From Kocuria palustris (GTDB lineage: Bacteria; Actinomycetota; Actinomycetes; Actinomycetales; Micrococcaceae): DNA of 64,000 bases. Location: contig NZ_JAFBCR010000001.1 of NCBI RefSeq assembly GCF_016907795.1, positions 1,550,001 to 1,614,000 on the forward strand, read 5' to 3'. This document shows, in pieces, positions 7,229-15,330 of this stretch (within the stretch, counting starts at the first letter, position 1; each line of letters begins with the position of its first letter). The notes beneath the pieces are model-generated. The model had not been told where the DNA came from and ran no database searches. It saw only the letters and a list, made by a program, of their open reading frames with translations. Both the position numbers and the translations under genes were made by a program.

Positions 7229-8638
7229 ATGTCTGAGATGCAGCGAAGTGTCGACGTCGTCGTGGTCGGCGGCGGATCCGTGGGCGAGAACGTGGCCCAG
7301 TACGCGATCGAGGGCGGGCTGTCCGCGGCGATCGTGGAGCACGAGCTGATGGGCGGCGAGTGCTCCTACTACGCCTGCATGCCCTCGAAGGCGCTGCTGC
7401 GCCCGCTGGAAGTCGTGGCCGCCGCGCAGCACCTGCCCGGGGTGACCGGCGCGCACACGGACGCGGACGCGATGCTGGCTCGCCGCGACAGCTTCGTCTC
7501 CCACTACGACGACGCCGGCCAGGCCTCCTGGGCCGAAGGCGTCGGGGCGGCCGTCGTGCGCGGTCACGGCGAGCTGAGCGGCGAGCGTAGGGTGCGCGTG
7601 CGGGCCGGCGACGGCAGCGAGCAGACCCTGCACGCCGAGCGCGCCGTGGTGATCGCCACCGGCAGCACCGCGTCGATCCCGTCGATCTACGACGGGCTCG
7701 GTGCTTGGACCTCGCGCGATGCGACCGGCGTCCGCGAGATCCCGCAGCGCCTGGCGATCGTGGGCGGCGGTGTGGTCGCCTGCGAGGCCGCCGCCTGGAT
7801 GGCGGGGCTCGGCTCGCAAGTCACCATGCTGGTCCGCGGGGAGACGCTGCTGGGCGGCATGGAGCCGTTCGCCGGCGAGCACGTGGCGGACGGGCTGCGC
7901 CGGGCGGGGGTCGAGATCCGCTTCGGGGCCTCGGTGTCTGCGGCTTCCCGTCCCGACGTCCGCGACACCGGCCTGGGCAGGATCCACGGCGGCCCGGTCT
8001 CGCTGTCGCTGGGCGACCACGAGCTCGAGGTCGACGAGCTGCTCGTGGCCACCGGGCGCCGACCGGCGCTGGAAGCCGTGGGGCTCGAGGCCGTGGGCCT
8101 GAGCGCCGAGGACGTGCTCGAAGGGCGCCTGCCGTCGTGGCTCCACAGCGTGGGCGATGCCTCCGGCGCCGCCATGCTCACCCACACCGGCAAGCACGAC
8201 GCCCGTGTGCTCGGCTCCCGCCTGGCCGCTGAGGCCGGGATGGCGCCCGCCGAGACGCCCGAGCCCCAGGACGTCCCCGTGCCGCAGGTGGTCTTCACCG
8301 ACCCGCAGGTCGCCGCCGTGGGATGCACCGAGGCGCAGGCCCGCGAGAGCGGTCTCGATGTCGTGGTCGCGCAGGTGCCATACGGATCCGCGGCCGGATC
8401 GGCGCTGCTGCGCGACGACGTCGACGGCACCGCCCAGCTCGTGGTCGACCGCGGCGCGGGAGTCGTGGTGGGTGCGACTTTCGTGGGCCCGGAGGCCGCC
8501 GAGCTGCTGCACGCTGCCACGATCGCGATCGTGGGCCGGGTTCCGGTGTCCCTGCTGCGCCATGCCGTCCCGGCCTATCCCACGGTCTCGGAGCTGTGGC
8601 TGCGCCTGCTGGAGGAGCTCCCCCGCGACCTCCGCTGA
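7229..8638 (+). CDS. FAD-dependent pyridine nucleotide-disulfide oxidoreductase (Lpd/MerA-like)
   Basis: 469 residues, the usual length. The FAD motif VVVGGGSVGENVA is at the N-terminus. The redox-active pair is GGECSYYACMPSK (C-x4-C, about residues 46-51). The NAD(P) motif is AIVGGGVVACEAAAWM, and the second FAD contact is LHSVGDASG. The C-terminal interface reads PAYPTVSE where dihydrolipoamide dehydrogenases have the HPT/S-x-x-E His-Glu pair, so the His base is replaced by Tyr. Lipoamide dehydrogenase activity is therefore doubtful and a quinone- or disulfide-type reductase is more likely. GGGAGG precedes the ATG at 7229. Confidence 0.85.
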   Translation: MSEMQRSVDVVVVGGGSVGENVAQYAIEGGLSAAIVEHELMGGECSYYACMPSKALLRPLEVVAAAQHLPGVTGAHTDADAMLARRDSFVSHYDDAGQASWAEGVGAAVVRGHGELSGERRVRVRAGDGSEQTLHAERAVVIATGSTASIPSIYDGLGAWTSRDATGVREIPQRLAIVGGGVVACEAAAWMAGLGSQVTMLVRGETLLGGMEPFAGEHVADGLRRAGVEIRFGASVSAASRPDVRDTGLGRIHGGPVSLSLGDHELEVDELLVATGRRPALEAVGLEAVGLSAEDVLEGRLPSWLHSVGDASGAAMLTHTGKHDARVLGSRLAAEAGMAPAETPEPQDVPVPQVVFTDPQVAAVGCTEAQARESGLDVVVAQVPYGSAAGSALLRDDVDGTAQLVVDRGAGVVVGATFVGPEAAELLHAATIAIVGRVPVSLLRHAVPAYPTVSELWLRLLEELPRDLR

Positions 8639-8668
8639 CCCCAGCCCCGCCCACCCCGCCCCCTCCTC

Positions 8669-8728
8669 GCCGAGTAGATACCCAATTGCGCTGTTCAGGC
8701 TGATAGCGCAACGGGGTATCCACTCGGC
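8669..8728 (+). repeat. Hairpin repeat copy 3 (tandem gap)
   Basis: Arms begin GCCGAGTAGATACCCAATTG; centre TGTTCAGGCTGATA (forward). One outer and two inner positions mismatch. It lies between the oxidoreductase gene and ldh, both on the plus strand. Confidence 0.88.
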
Positions 8729-8860
8729 CGAGCGGGAGCGGGGCGCAGTGTGGGTTCATGCTTGAATGAGACGTGAACGGGACATAATCCCTCCGCACAG
8801 CTGACAGAAAACCACGACAACCCCACACGAAACGACATGCCCTCCTCGTAGCGTGAAGGC

Positions 8861-9811
8861 ATGAACAGGAACTCGAAACTCACCGTCGTCGGAGCCGGAG
8901 CCGTCGGATCGAGCGTGGCCTACGCCGCCATGATCCGCGGATCCGCCCGCCACATCGCCCTCTACGACATCGCCGCCGAGAAGACCGAGGCCGAGGTGCT
9001 CGACCTCGCCCACGGCAGCCAGTTCACCGGCGGAACCGACATCGTCGGCAGCAGCGATATCGAGGTCGCTCGCGACTCGGACATCGTCGTCATCACCGCC
9101 GGCGCCAAGCAGAAGCCGGGGCAGTCCCGCCGCGAGCTCGCCGACACCAACGCCCGGATCACCCGCACCCTGATGGAGCAGCTGCTGTCGGTGGCCCCGG
9201 AGGCCGTCTACGTCATCGTCACCAACCCGTGCGATCCCATGGCCATGGTCGCCCAGGAGTTCTCCGGTCTGCCGGCCAACCAGGTCTTCTCCTCCGGCAC
9301 CACGCTGGACACCTCCCGACTGCGGTGGCTGCTGGCGGACCGGGCCGATGTGTCGCGCACGAGCGTGCACGCGCACATCGTCGGCGAGCACGGCGACTCC
9401 GAGTTCGCCCTGTGGTCCACTGCCTCGATCGGCACCGTGCCGATCCTGGAGTGGACCCGCGACGGGCAGAAAGTCTTCACCCGCGAATCCCTCGACGCCC
9501 TGACCGACGAGGTCCGGGGCGCGGCCTACAAGGTCATCCAGGGCAAGGGCGCCACCAACTACGCGATCGGGCTGTCGAGCGCGCGCATCGTCGAGGCCGT
9601 GCTCGGGGCGCAGAACGCCGTGCTCAACGTGGCCCCGGTGCTCTCCGACTTCCAGGGGATCGACGGCGTCGCCTTGTCGGTGCCGTGCATCGTCGGCGAG
9701 GACGGCGCCTTCCCCATCCGCGAGACCCCGTTCTCCGACGACGAGCTGACCAAGCTGCGGGACTCCGCCGAGACGCTGCGCGAGGTCGTCGACGGCCTCA
9801 GTGCCGGCTGA
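8861..9811 (+). CDS. ldh: L-lactate dehydrogenase (NAD-dependent)
   Basis: 316 residues. The Rossmann motif VVGAGAVGSSVAYA, the substrate loop GQSRRELADTN with its Arg, the TNPCDPMAMVAQ segment and the catalytic IVGEHGDSE with His all fit L-lactate dehydrogenase rather than malate dehydrogenase. It interconverts pyruvate and L-lactate in the cytoplasm. A lactate permease gene follows after one hairpin repeat, so the pair forms a lactate module. A CATAAT at 8783-8788 may be the -10 element. Confidence 0.92.
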   Translation: MNRNSKLTVVGAGAVGSSVAYAAMIRGSARHIALYDIAAEKTEAEVLDLAHGSQFTGGTDIVGSSDIEVARDSDIVVITAGAKQKPGQSRRELADTNARITRTLMEQLLSVAPEAVYVIVTNPCDPMAMVAQEFSGLPANQVFSSGTTLDTSRLRWLLADRADVSRTSVHAHIVGEHGDSEFALWSTASIGTVPILEWTRDGQKVFTRESLDALTDEVRGAAYKVIQGKGATNYAIGLSSARIVEAVLGAQNAVLNVAPVLSDFQGIDGVALSVPCIVGEDGAFPIRETPFSDDELTKLRDSAETLREVVDGLSAG

Positions 9812-9824
9812 GCCGCACCCCCGT

Positions 9825-9886
9825 CGCCGAGTGGATACCCAGTTGCGCTATCCGAGCGAACAGCGCAACTGAGTATCCACTCGGCG
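9825..9886 (-). repeat. Hairpin repeat copy 4 (between ldh and lldP)
   Basis: Arms start CGCCGAGTGGATACCCAGTT; centre TATCCGAGCGAACA, the reverse orientation of copies 1-3. It sits in the 151-bp gap inside the lactate module. Confidence 0.92.
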
Positions 9887-9962
9887 GGGTGGGGGTGGGG
9901 GTTCGACGCCCACCGCCCCCGCACTCGATCGCGCCCTCCCTCCAACCCGGAAGACCTCTCCC

Positions 9963-11564
9963 ATGTGGACCCAGAACATCGACCCACTGGGCAGCCTCGC
10001 CCTGTCTGCGATCGTGGCCGCCCTGCCCATCCTCGTCTTCCTGCTGTGCATGATGGCGCTGAAGCTCTCCGGGCTGACATCCGGGATCATCGCGCTCGTC
10101 CTGCAGGTCATCGTCTCCGTGGCCGTGTTCGGAATGCCCGTCTCCGCCGCTGGCGGCGCGGGACTGCTGGGGCTGCTCACGGCCCTGTGGCCGATCGCGT
10201 ACATCGTGGTCATGGCCGTGTGGCTCTACCGGATCACCGTGCGCTCAGGACGGTTCGACGTCATCCGCTCCTCGATCGCCGGCGTCTCCGATGACCAGCG
10301 CGTCCAGGTCCTGCTGATCTCCTTCGCCTTCGGCTGCTTTCTCGAGGGCGTGGCCGGCTTCGGCGTGCCGATCGCGATCTGCGCAGCGCTGCTCGTGCAG
10401 CTGGGCTTCAAGCCGGTGCGCGCCGCCGTCCTGTCCCTGGTGGGCAACGTGGCCGCCGGCGCCTACGGGGCCATCGGCCTCCCCGTGCTCGTGGGTGCGC
10501 AGGTCACCGGGCTGGAGGTCCACGAGCTGTCCCGAGCCCTGGTGCTGCTGCTGCAGCCCCTGACCTTCCTGGTCCCCTTCCTCATGGTCCTCATGCTCGG
10601 CGGGCTGCGCAGCCTGCGCGAGACCTGGCCCGCAGCGCTCGTGGTGTCGCTGGCCTTCAATCTGGTTCAGGGCGGGCTGCTGTGGTTCGTGGGTCCCGAG
10701 CTCGCCGACCTGGCGGCCGGACTGGTCGGCATGGTGGCCCTCATGGGGCTGTCGCGGATCTGGAAGCCGTCGCGGATCTCCCGTCCGGAGGGCGCCCCGG
10801 AGCCCGACGGCACCCGGACGACGGCCCGCGACGTCCTGGTCGCCTGGAGCCCCTTCTACATCCTCTCGATCCTCATGCTGATCTGGTCCGTCCCGGCGGT
10901 GAAGGCGCTGTTCTCGACCGGCGCGCTCAGCGCCACCACCTTCCAGGTGCCCATGCCGGGGCTCACCGGCCAGGTCATCGCCGCCTCCGGTGCGGTCGTG
11001 GAGGCCACCTGGTCGTTCTCGATCCTGGGCGCCACCGGCACCGCGATCCTGATCGCCGTGATCCTGAGCTTCCTGAGCACCCCGCAGGTCGACGCCAAGG
11101 CGCTTTTCGAGGAGCTGCGCACCACGCTGACCTCGCTCGGCCCGGCGATCGCGCTGATCGCCGTCATCCTGGTGCTGGCCAACCTGGCCAACTACTCCGG
11201 CGGCTCCACGGCCATGGGGCAGGCGCTGGCCGCCGTCGGCCCGATCTTCCCGCTGATTGCCCCGATCATCGGCTGGATCGGCGTGTTCCTCACCGGCTCG
11301 GTGACCAACAACAACACCCTGTTCGGGCCGCTGCAGTTCGCCACGGCGGAGGGCATCGGAGCGGCTCCAGCAACCCTGGTCGGCGCCAACACCGCAAGCG
11401 GCACCACGGCAAAGGTCGTCTCGCCGCAGTCGATCGCCATCGCCGCCGGCGCCGTGGGGCTCTCCGGGCGCGAGGCCGAGATCCTGCGCGGCTCCATCGG
11501 CTACAGCTTGGGCATGCTGGGGTTCATGTGCCTGTGGAGCTTCGCGCTGGCAGCCCTGCTCTGA
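9963..11564 (+). CDS. lldP: L-lactate permease
   Basis: 533 residues with about 12-14 membrane segments. Family signatures include FAFGCFLEGVAGFGVPIAIC, GAIGLPVLVG, and the late GVFLTGSVTNNNTLFGPLQ with GANTASGTTAKVVSPQSIAI. LctP/LldP carriers bring in L-lactate, D-lactate or glycolate with protons. The gene directly follows ldh. Confidence 0.94.
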   Translation: MWTQNIDPLGSLALSAIVAALPILVFLLCMMALKLSGLTSGIIALVLQVIVSVAVFGMPVSAAGGAGLLGLLTALWPIAYIVVMAVWLYRITVRSGRFDVIRSSIAGVSDDQRVQVLLISFAFGCFLEGVAGFGVPIAICAALLVQLGFKPVRAAVLSLVGNVAAGAYGAIGLPVLVGAQVTGLEVHELSRALVLLLQPLTFLVPFLMVLMLGGLRSLRETWPAALVVSLAFNLVQGGLLWFVGPELADLAAGLVGMVALMGLSRIWKPSRISRPEGAPEPDGTRTTARDVLVAWSPFYILSILMLIWSVPAVKALFSTGALSATTFQVPMPGLTGQVIAASGAVVEATWSFSILGATGTAILIAVILSFLSTPQVDAKALFEELRTTLTSLGPAIALIAVILVLANLANYSGGSTAMGQALAAVGPIFPLIAPIIGWIGVFLTGSVTNNNTLFGPLQFATAEGIGAAPATLVGANTASGTTAKVVSPQSIAIAAGAVGLSGREAEILRGSIGYSLGMLGFMCLWSFALAALL

Positions 11565-11577
11565 CCCCTTCCCCTCC

Positions 11578-11639
11578 CGCCGAGTGGATGCTCAGTTGCG
11601 CTATCGGGGCGAACAGCGCAACTGGGGATCCGCTCGGCG
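11578..11639 (-). repeat. Hairpin repeat copy 5 (convergent gap)
   Basis: Outer ends CGCCGAG and CTCGGCG; centre TATCGGGGCGAACA, whose reverse complement equals the centre of copy 2. It lies between lldP and a convergent membrane-protein gene. Confidence 0.9.
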
Positions 11640-11653
11640 AGGTGGGGCGCGGA

Positions 11654-12247
11654 TCAGGGGGCTCCTGGTCCGGGAGGCGTCTCGGAGAGCACCAGCTCCG
11701 ACCCGATCACGCCGTCGAGCATCCCCGGCCCGATCGGGTCGCCCGTGCGGATCACGCTGAGGCCGCCGGTGGACTCCAGGATCACGCACTGGACCTGGTC
11801 CTGGTGCGAGATCCCGCGATGGCGCAGCACGCCGTACACCTCGCGCGGGGTGAGGTGGGTGCGCCGCAGGGCGGAGTCCACGAACCGGCCGTGGGCCATG
11901 ATCACCCGGGGCCGCGTGCGCAACCCGGGTACGCCGGCGGCCTGCTGAACCGCGCCGAAGGCCGCCTCCAGCAGCAGGAGAGTGAGCAGCCCGATCGCCC
12001 CTGCCGCCAGCGTGGGCGGGTGGCCGATGATCACGCGTCCCGCCACCGATCCGAGCATGATCAGCACGACGGCGTCGAACCCCGTCCAGCCCGAGAGCAC
12101 CCGCACGCCGAACACGCGGACCAGCAGCAGGAAGATCAGGTAGATTCCGATCGCCGAGGCCACGACCACGGGGATGCGCCACAGCTCGATCCCCAGGTGG
12201 TCGATGAATGCCTGCGTCCAGCCGCCCGGTGGTGTCATGCCCTCCAT
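11654..12247 (-). CDS. YetF/YcaP-type (DUF421) membrane protein
   Basis: 197 residues from the ATG at 12247 (MEGMTPPGG); an ATG at 12238 is an alternative with GGAGGG almost touching it. Three membrane segments (about 27-95) precede a small cytoplasmic domain with RTRPRVIMAHGRFVDSALRR and SHQDQVQCVILESTGGLSVI, the hallmarks of DUF421 proteins. Function in the family is poorly known, with links to envelope and spore properties in Bacillus. Confidence 0.82.
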   Translation of the reverse strand: MEGMTPPGGWTQAFIDHLGIELWRIPVVVASAIGIYLIFLLLVRVFGVRVLSGWTGFDAVVLIMLGSVAGRVIIGHPPTLAAGAIGLLTLLLLEAAFGAVQQAAGVPGLRTRPRVIMAHGRFVDSALRRTHLTPREVYGVLRHRGISHQDQVQCVILESTGGLSVIRTGDPIGPGMLDGVIGSELVLSETPPGPGAP

Positions 12248-12303
12248 CTTGGCCGATGGCGTGCGACCGTCATCGCTCCTCCGTCGCCATCCCCTCCTCA
12301 CCC

Positions 12304-12365
12304 CGCCGAGTGGATCCCCAGTTGCGCTGTTCGGGCGGACAGCGCAACTGGGGATCCGCTCGGCG
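12304..12365 (+). repeat. Hairpin repeat copy 6 (divergent gap)
   Basis: The best-paired copy: the inner arms GGATCCCCAGTTGCGCTGT and their complement match perfectly, with one T/C difference near the outer end. Centre TGTTCGGGCGGACA (forward). It lies between divergent genes, less than 25 bp from the ATG of the MazG-like gene. Confidence 0.92.
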
Positions 12366-12386
12366 GGGGTTTGCTACGTTGACCGC

Positions 12387-12707
12387 ATGCCTGCCGATGA
12401 CGTGATGCCGCAGCTGCGGGAATTCGTCCGCGAGCGCGACTGGGCGCAGTTCCACTCCCCCGAGAACCTGGCCAAGTCCATCAGCATCGAGGCCGCCGAG
12501 CTGCTCGAGTGCTTCCAGTGGTCCGGCCAGGCGGACCAGGCCGAGGTGGAGGCCGAGCTCGCCGACGTCCTGACGTACGCGTATCTGCTAGCCGATCGCC
12601 TGGGGGTCGATCCGCACGAGATCATGCGGCAGAAGCTGGCCGTGACCGAGCAGAAGTACCCGGTCGAGAAGGCCCGCGGCAGGAGCACCAAGCATGACCG
12701 GCTCTGA
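12387..12707 (+). CDS. MazG-like nucleotide pyrophosphohydrolase
   Basis: 106 residues, the size of single-domain MazG-like enzymes. The metal-binding EAAE (35-38) with E41 and ELAD (57-60) reproduce the E-x-x-E ... E-x-x-D pattern. Enzymes of this type hydrolyse NTPs or dNTPs to monophosphates, cleaning non-canonical or excess nucleotides. The stop overlaps the next start by 14 nt, so it is coupled to the helicase gene. Only 21 bp separate it from hairpin repeat copy 6, leaving little room for a separate promoter. Confidence 0.88.
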   Translation: MPADDVMPQLREFVRERDWAQFHSPENLAKSISIEAAELLECFQWSGQADQAEVEAELADVLTYAYLLADRLGVDPHEIMRQKLAVTEQKYPVEKARGRSTKHDRL

Positions 12708-14460
12708 GGGCTCCGTCGTTCCGTTCACGATCGAGCGGATGCCGTTCACCGCCCAGGCCATCGATCGCGGCGGCCTGGAGATGGAGATGTTCCGGGACTG
12801 GCCGATCGTCTATCTGCTGGACGACGCCCGCCGGGTCTACGTCGGCGAATCCCTGCACGGCGTCTCCAGGATGCGCCAGCACCAGGCCTCCGAGGCCAAG
12901 CAGGGCATGCGCACCCTGCGACTGGTGCTCAGCGAGATGTTCAACAAGTCCGTGTGCCTGGATCTCGAGTCCACGCTGATCCGCCTCTTCCAGGGCGACG
13001 GCAGCTTCCACGTCGTCAATCGCAATATCGGGATCGTCGACGCCGGCTATTACCAGCGCGAGCGCTACCGAGAGGCCTTCCGCGAGATCTTCGAGGAGCT
13101 GCGCGCCGGCGGCATGTTCCAGCGGACGATCCCGCAGATCGAGAACAGCGAGCTCTACAAGTTCTCGCCGTTCAAGACGCTCACCGCGGATCAGGCGGTC
13201 GCCGTCGGGGAGATCGTGGAATCCCTGCTGCAGGACTTCGAGTCCGACGACGGCGGCATCAGCATCATCCAGGGCGATCCCGGGACCGGGAAGACCATCG
13301 TCGCGGTTTATCTGCTCAAGCTCCTGTCGGATATCGCCGCATATCAGGACGGCGATGAGGCCGACCCTGAGGAGATGTTCTCCGAGCATTTCGACGAGAG
13401 CACCCGGGATCTCATGGCTGATCGGAGGATGGCGTTCGTCGTCCCGCAGGAATCGCTGCGTCACGCCATTCAGAGCGTGTTCTCCCGGCTTCCGTCGATG
13501 TCCGAGGTGAAGGTCCTGACGGCCTTCGAGGTCGGCGAGAGCGAGGAGGACTTCGATCTCGTGATCGTGGACGAGGCGCACCGGTTGAACCAGTACGCCA
13601 TGCAGGCCCACGGCACGCAGCTGAAGCGATTCCGGGATATCACCACGAAGCTCTTCGGGCATCTCGATGAGGACAAGAACCAGCTCGACTGGGTCCGCGC
13701 CAAGTCCAGGCACGTGGTGCTGATGCTGGACCTGCACCAGAGCGTCCGGCCTGCGGACATCCCCCGCGCCGAGCTGGAGGCCGTCGTCGGGCAGGCGCGC
13801 GAGCGCGGCCGGGTCCACCCCCTGCACACCCAGATGCGGGCCGCAGGCGGCAACGACTACATCGCCTACGTGCGGGATCTGATGGCCGGGCGGTCCCCTG
13901 AGCGTCGGCTCAGCTTCGGCGAGTACGAGTTCACCATGTTCGACGACGCCGGGGCCCTCAAGAATCGCATCGAAGCGCTGGAGCCCGAATACGGGCTGTG
14001 CCGGATGACTGCGGGATTCGCCTGGCCGTGGCGCTCGAATCCTCGCGGCAAGATCCGGGCAGATCACGACTTCGAACTGGACGGCACAGCGTTCCGCTGG
14101 AACTCCGTGACCACGGACTGGGTCAACTCCCCCAAGGCCCCGTCGGAGGTCGGCTCGATCCACACCCTGCAGGGCTACGACCTCAACTACGCCGGGGTGA
14201 TCATCGGCCCGGAGCTGCGCTTCGATCCCGACGAGCAGCGGCTGTGGGTCGATCGGGCGCACTACGCGGACCGCAACGGCAAGATCGACAACAGGCTGCG
14301 CGGCCAGACGACGACCGACGACGATCTCCTGCACTACGTGACCAACGCCTATGCCGTGCTGCTGACCCGCGGCATGCGAGGAACGATCGTCTACGTCTGC
14401 GATCCGCAGCTGCGCCGCCACCTGGAGCGCTTCATCCCCAAGGCCGCCCCGCTTCCCTGA
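12694..14460 (+). CDS. GIY-YIG nuclease domain fused to DUF2075 (Schlafen-type) helicase
   Basis: 588 residues. The GIY-YIG domain (about 36-125) shows VYLLDD, VYVGES, the Arg in SRMRQH and the catalytic Glu in DLESTLI. The superfamily-1-like ATPase follows: Walker A GDPGTGKT (about 194-201), Walker B DLVIVDEAH (about 288-296), sensor LDLHQS, and C-terminal motifs SIHTLQGYDLNYAGVIIG and YAVLLTRGMRGTIVYV typical of DUF2075. All key residues are present, so it should be an active nuclease-ATPase. Coupling to a MazG-like gene suggests a nucleic-acid or phage-stress function, which is inference. Confidence 0.88.
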   Translation: MTGSEGSVVPFTIERMPFTAQAIDRGGLEMEMFRDWPIVYLLDDARRVYVGESLHGVSRMRQHQASEAKQGMRTLRLVLSEMFNKSVCLDLESTLIRLFQGDGSFHVVNRNIGIVDAGYYQRERYREAFREIFEELRAGGMFQRTIPQIENSELYKFSPFKTLTADQAVAVGEIVESLLQDFESDDGGISIIQGDPGTGKTIVAVYLLKLLSDIAAYQDGDEADPEEMFSEHFDESTRDLMADRRMAFVVPQESLRHAIQSVFSRLPSMSEVKVLTAFEVGESEEDFDLVIVDEAHRLNQYAMQAHGTQLKRFRDITTKLFGHLDEDKNQLDWVRAKSRHVVLMLDLHQSVRPADIPRAELEAVVGQARERGRVHPLHTQMRAAGGNDYIAYVRDLMAGRSPERRLSFGEYEFTMFDDAGALKNRIEALEPEYGLCRMTAGFAWPWRSNPRGKIRADHDFELDGTAFRWNSVTTDWVNSPKAPSEVGSIHTLQGYDLNYAGVIIGPELRFDPDEQRLWVDRAHYADRNGKIDNRLRGQTTTDDDLLHYVTNAYAVLLTRGMRGTIVYVCDPQLRRHLERFIPKAAPLP

Positions 14461-14478
14461 GACCTTCCCACCCCACCC

Positions 14479-14539
14479 CGCCGAGTGGGTACCCAGTTGC
14501 GCTATAGCAGCGAACAGCGCAACTCAGTGTCCACTCGGC
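14479..14539 (-). repeat. Hairpin repeat copy 7 (convergent gap, overlaps a stop codon)
   Basis: Centre TATAGCAGCGAACA (reverse). The left arm is CGCCGAGTGGGTACCCAGTT. The right arm supplies the last codons and the TGA of the convergent minus-strand gene (protein end PSGH). Confidence 0.9.
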
Positions 14540-15240
14540 AGGAGGAGGGGGAAGAGGGCGACGACGGCGAAGGCGAGGCCCGCCAGCACCAGCCCCCACC
14601 CCAGCAGCGGGCGCAGATCGCGGTGCGTCACCCAGTCGTAGACCGCGGTGACCCTCCGTGCGGCCGTCGGGACGCGCGGCCACGCCCAGGCCGCGAGCAG
14701 ATACGGGCCCACGAGCGTCAGCAGGAACGGCAGGTACGCCACGGCCTGCCACGCGATGTCATGGCTGAGCCCCGTGAGCATGCGTCCCACGACATACATC
14801 GTCGCGAAGCCGCTGAAGCCCAGGAACGTGTTCACGAACCCGACCCCGGCCATGCGCAGCCGGTCCTCATGCGGAACCGTGCTCGGCGCGGGCTTGGAGG
14901 CACGCGGCCGTCGGGCCCATCGCAGCACCACTGCCCCGGCCACCAGGAACACGGCGGCGGCCACGAGGTCCACGGCGCGGCGGATGAGCACGGCCTCGAC
15001 ATCGCTGCGGGCGTCGTCGATCCAGGTGCTCGGATCCACGGTGCGGAAGGCGAGCAGCATGACCGTGGAGCCGACCGCGAGCCCCGCGGCCATGGCGGCG
15101 ATCGGCGGCTCGGGCCGGTTCGTGCGCGTGAGCGCCCTCAAGGTGGCCCCGTAGAGCGTGGGGCTGAACCCCACGACGAGGCCCAGCCCCAGCAGCATCG
15201 GCGTCGCCGCGACGACGGCTGCGATCTCAGTCCACCCCAT
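14524..15240 (-). CDS. Six-segment membrane protein, possibly GAP/LysE-like superfamily
   Basis: 238 residues with about six hydrophobic segments (near 10-28, 45-63, 85-107, 125-145, 155-178 and 205-228). The opening MLLGLGLVVGFSPTLYGATL and the overall layout resemble the GAP (Sap) addressing proteins of the LysE superfamily, but I cannot confirm the family. The last five codons and the stop lie inside hairpin repeat copy 7, so the repeat has probably set the present C-terminus. Confidence 0.65.
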   Translation of the reverse strand: MGWTEIAAVVAATPMLLGLGLVVGFSPTLYGATLRALTRTNRPEPPIAAMAAGLAVGSTVMLLAFRTVDPSTWIDDARSDVEAVLIRRAVDLVAAAVFLVAGAVVLRWARRPRASKPAPSTVPHEDRLRMAGVGFVNTFLGFSGFATMYVVGRMLTGLSHDIAWQAVAYLPFLLTLVGPYLLAAWAWPRVPTAARRVTAVYDWVTHRDLRPLLGWGLVLAGLAFAVVALFPLLLPSGH

Positions 15241-15254
15241 GCGCCCAGTGTCCC

Positions 15255-15316
15255 CGCCGAGTGGATCCCCAGTTGCGCTATCGAGCCGAATAACGCAACT
15301 GGGTATCCACTCGGCG
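15255..15316 (-). repeat. Hairpin repeat copy 8 (tandem gap)
   Basis: Outer ends CGCCGAGTGG and CCACTCGGCG pair perfectly; centre TATCGAGCCGAATA (reverse). It lies between selO and the membrane-protein gene, both on the minus strand. Confidence 0.92.
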
Positions 15317-15330
15317 GGAGAGGGGGAGGG

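Noticed and set aside
12694-14460. Annotating the helicase as a restriction-modification subunit
   Set aside because: No methylase or specificity gene is nearby and the ATPase motifs are of the DUF2075/Schlafen type.
5222-15316. CRISPR array or tandem repeat
   Set aside because: The repeats are palindromic, 0.7-2.2 kb apart with genes between, and there are no spacers of fixed length.
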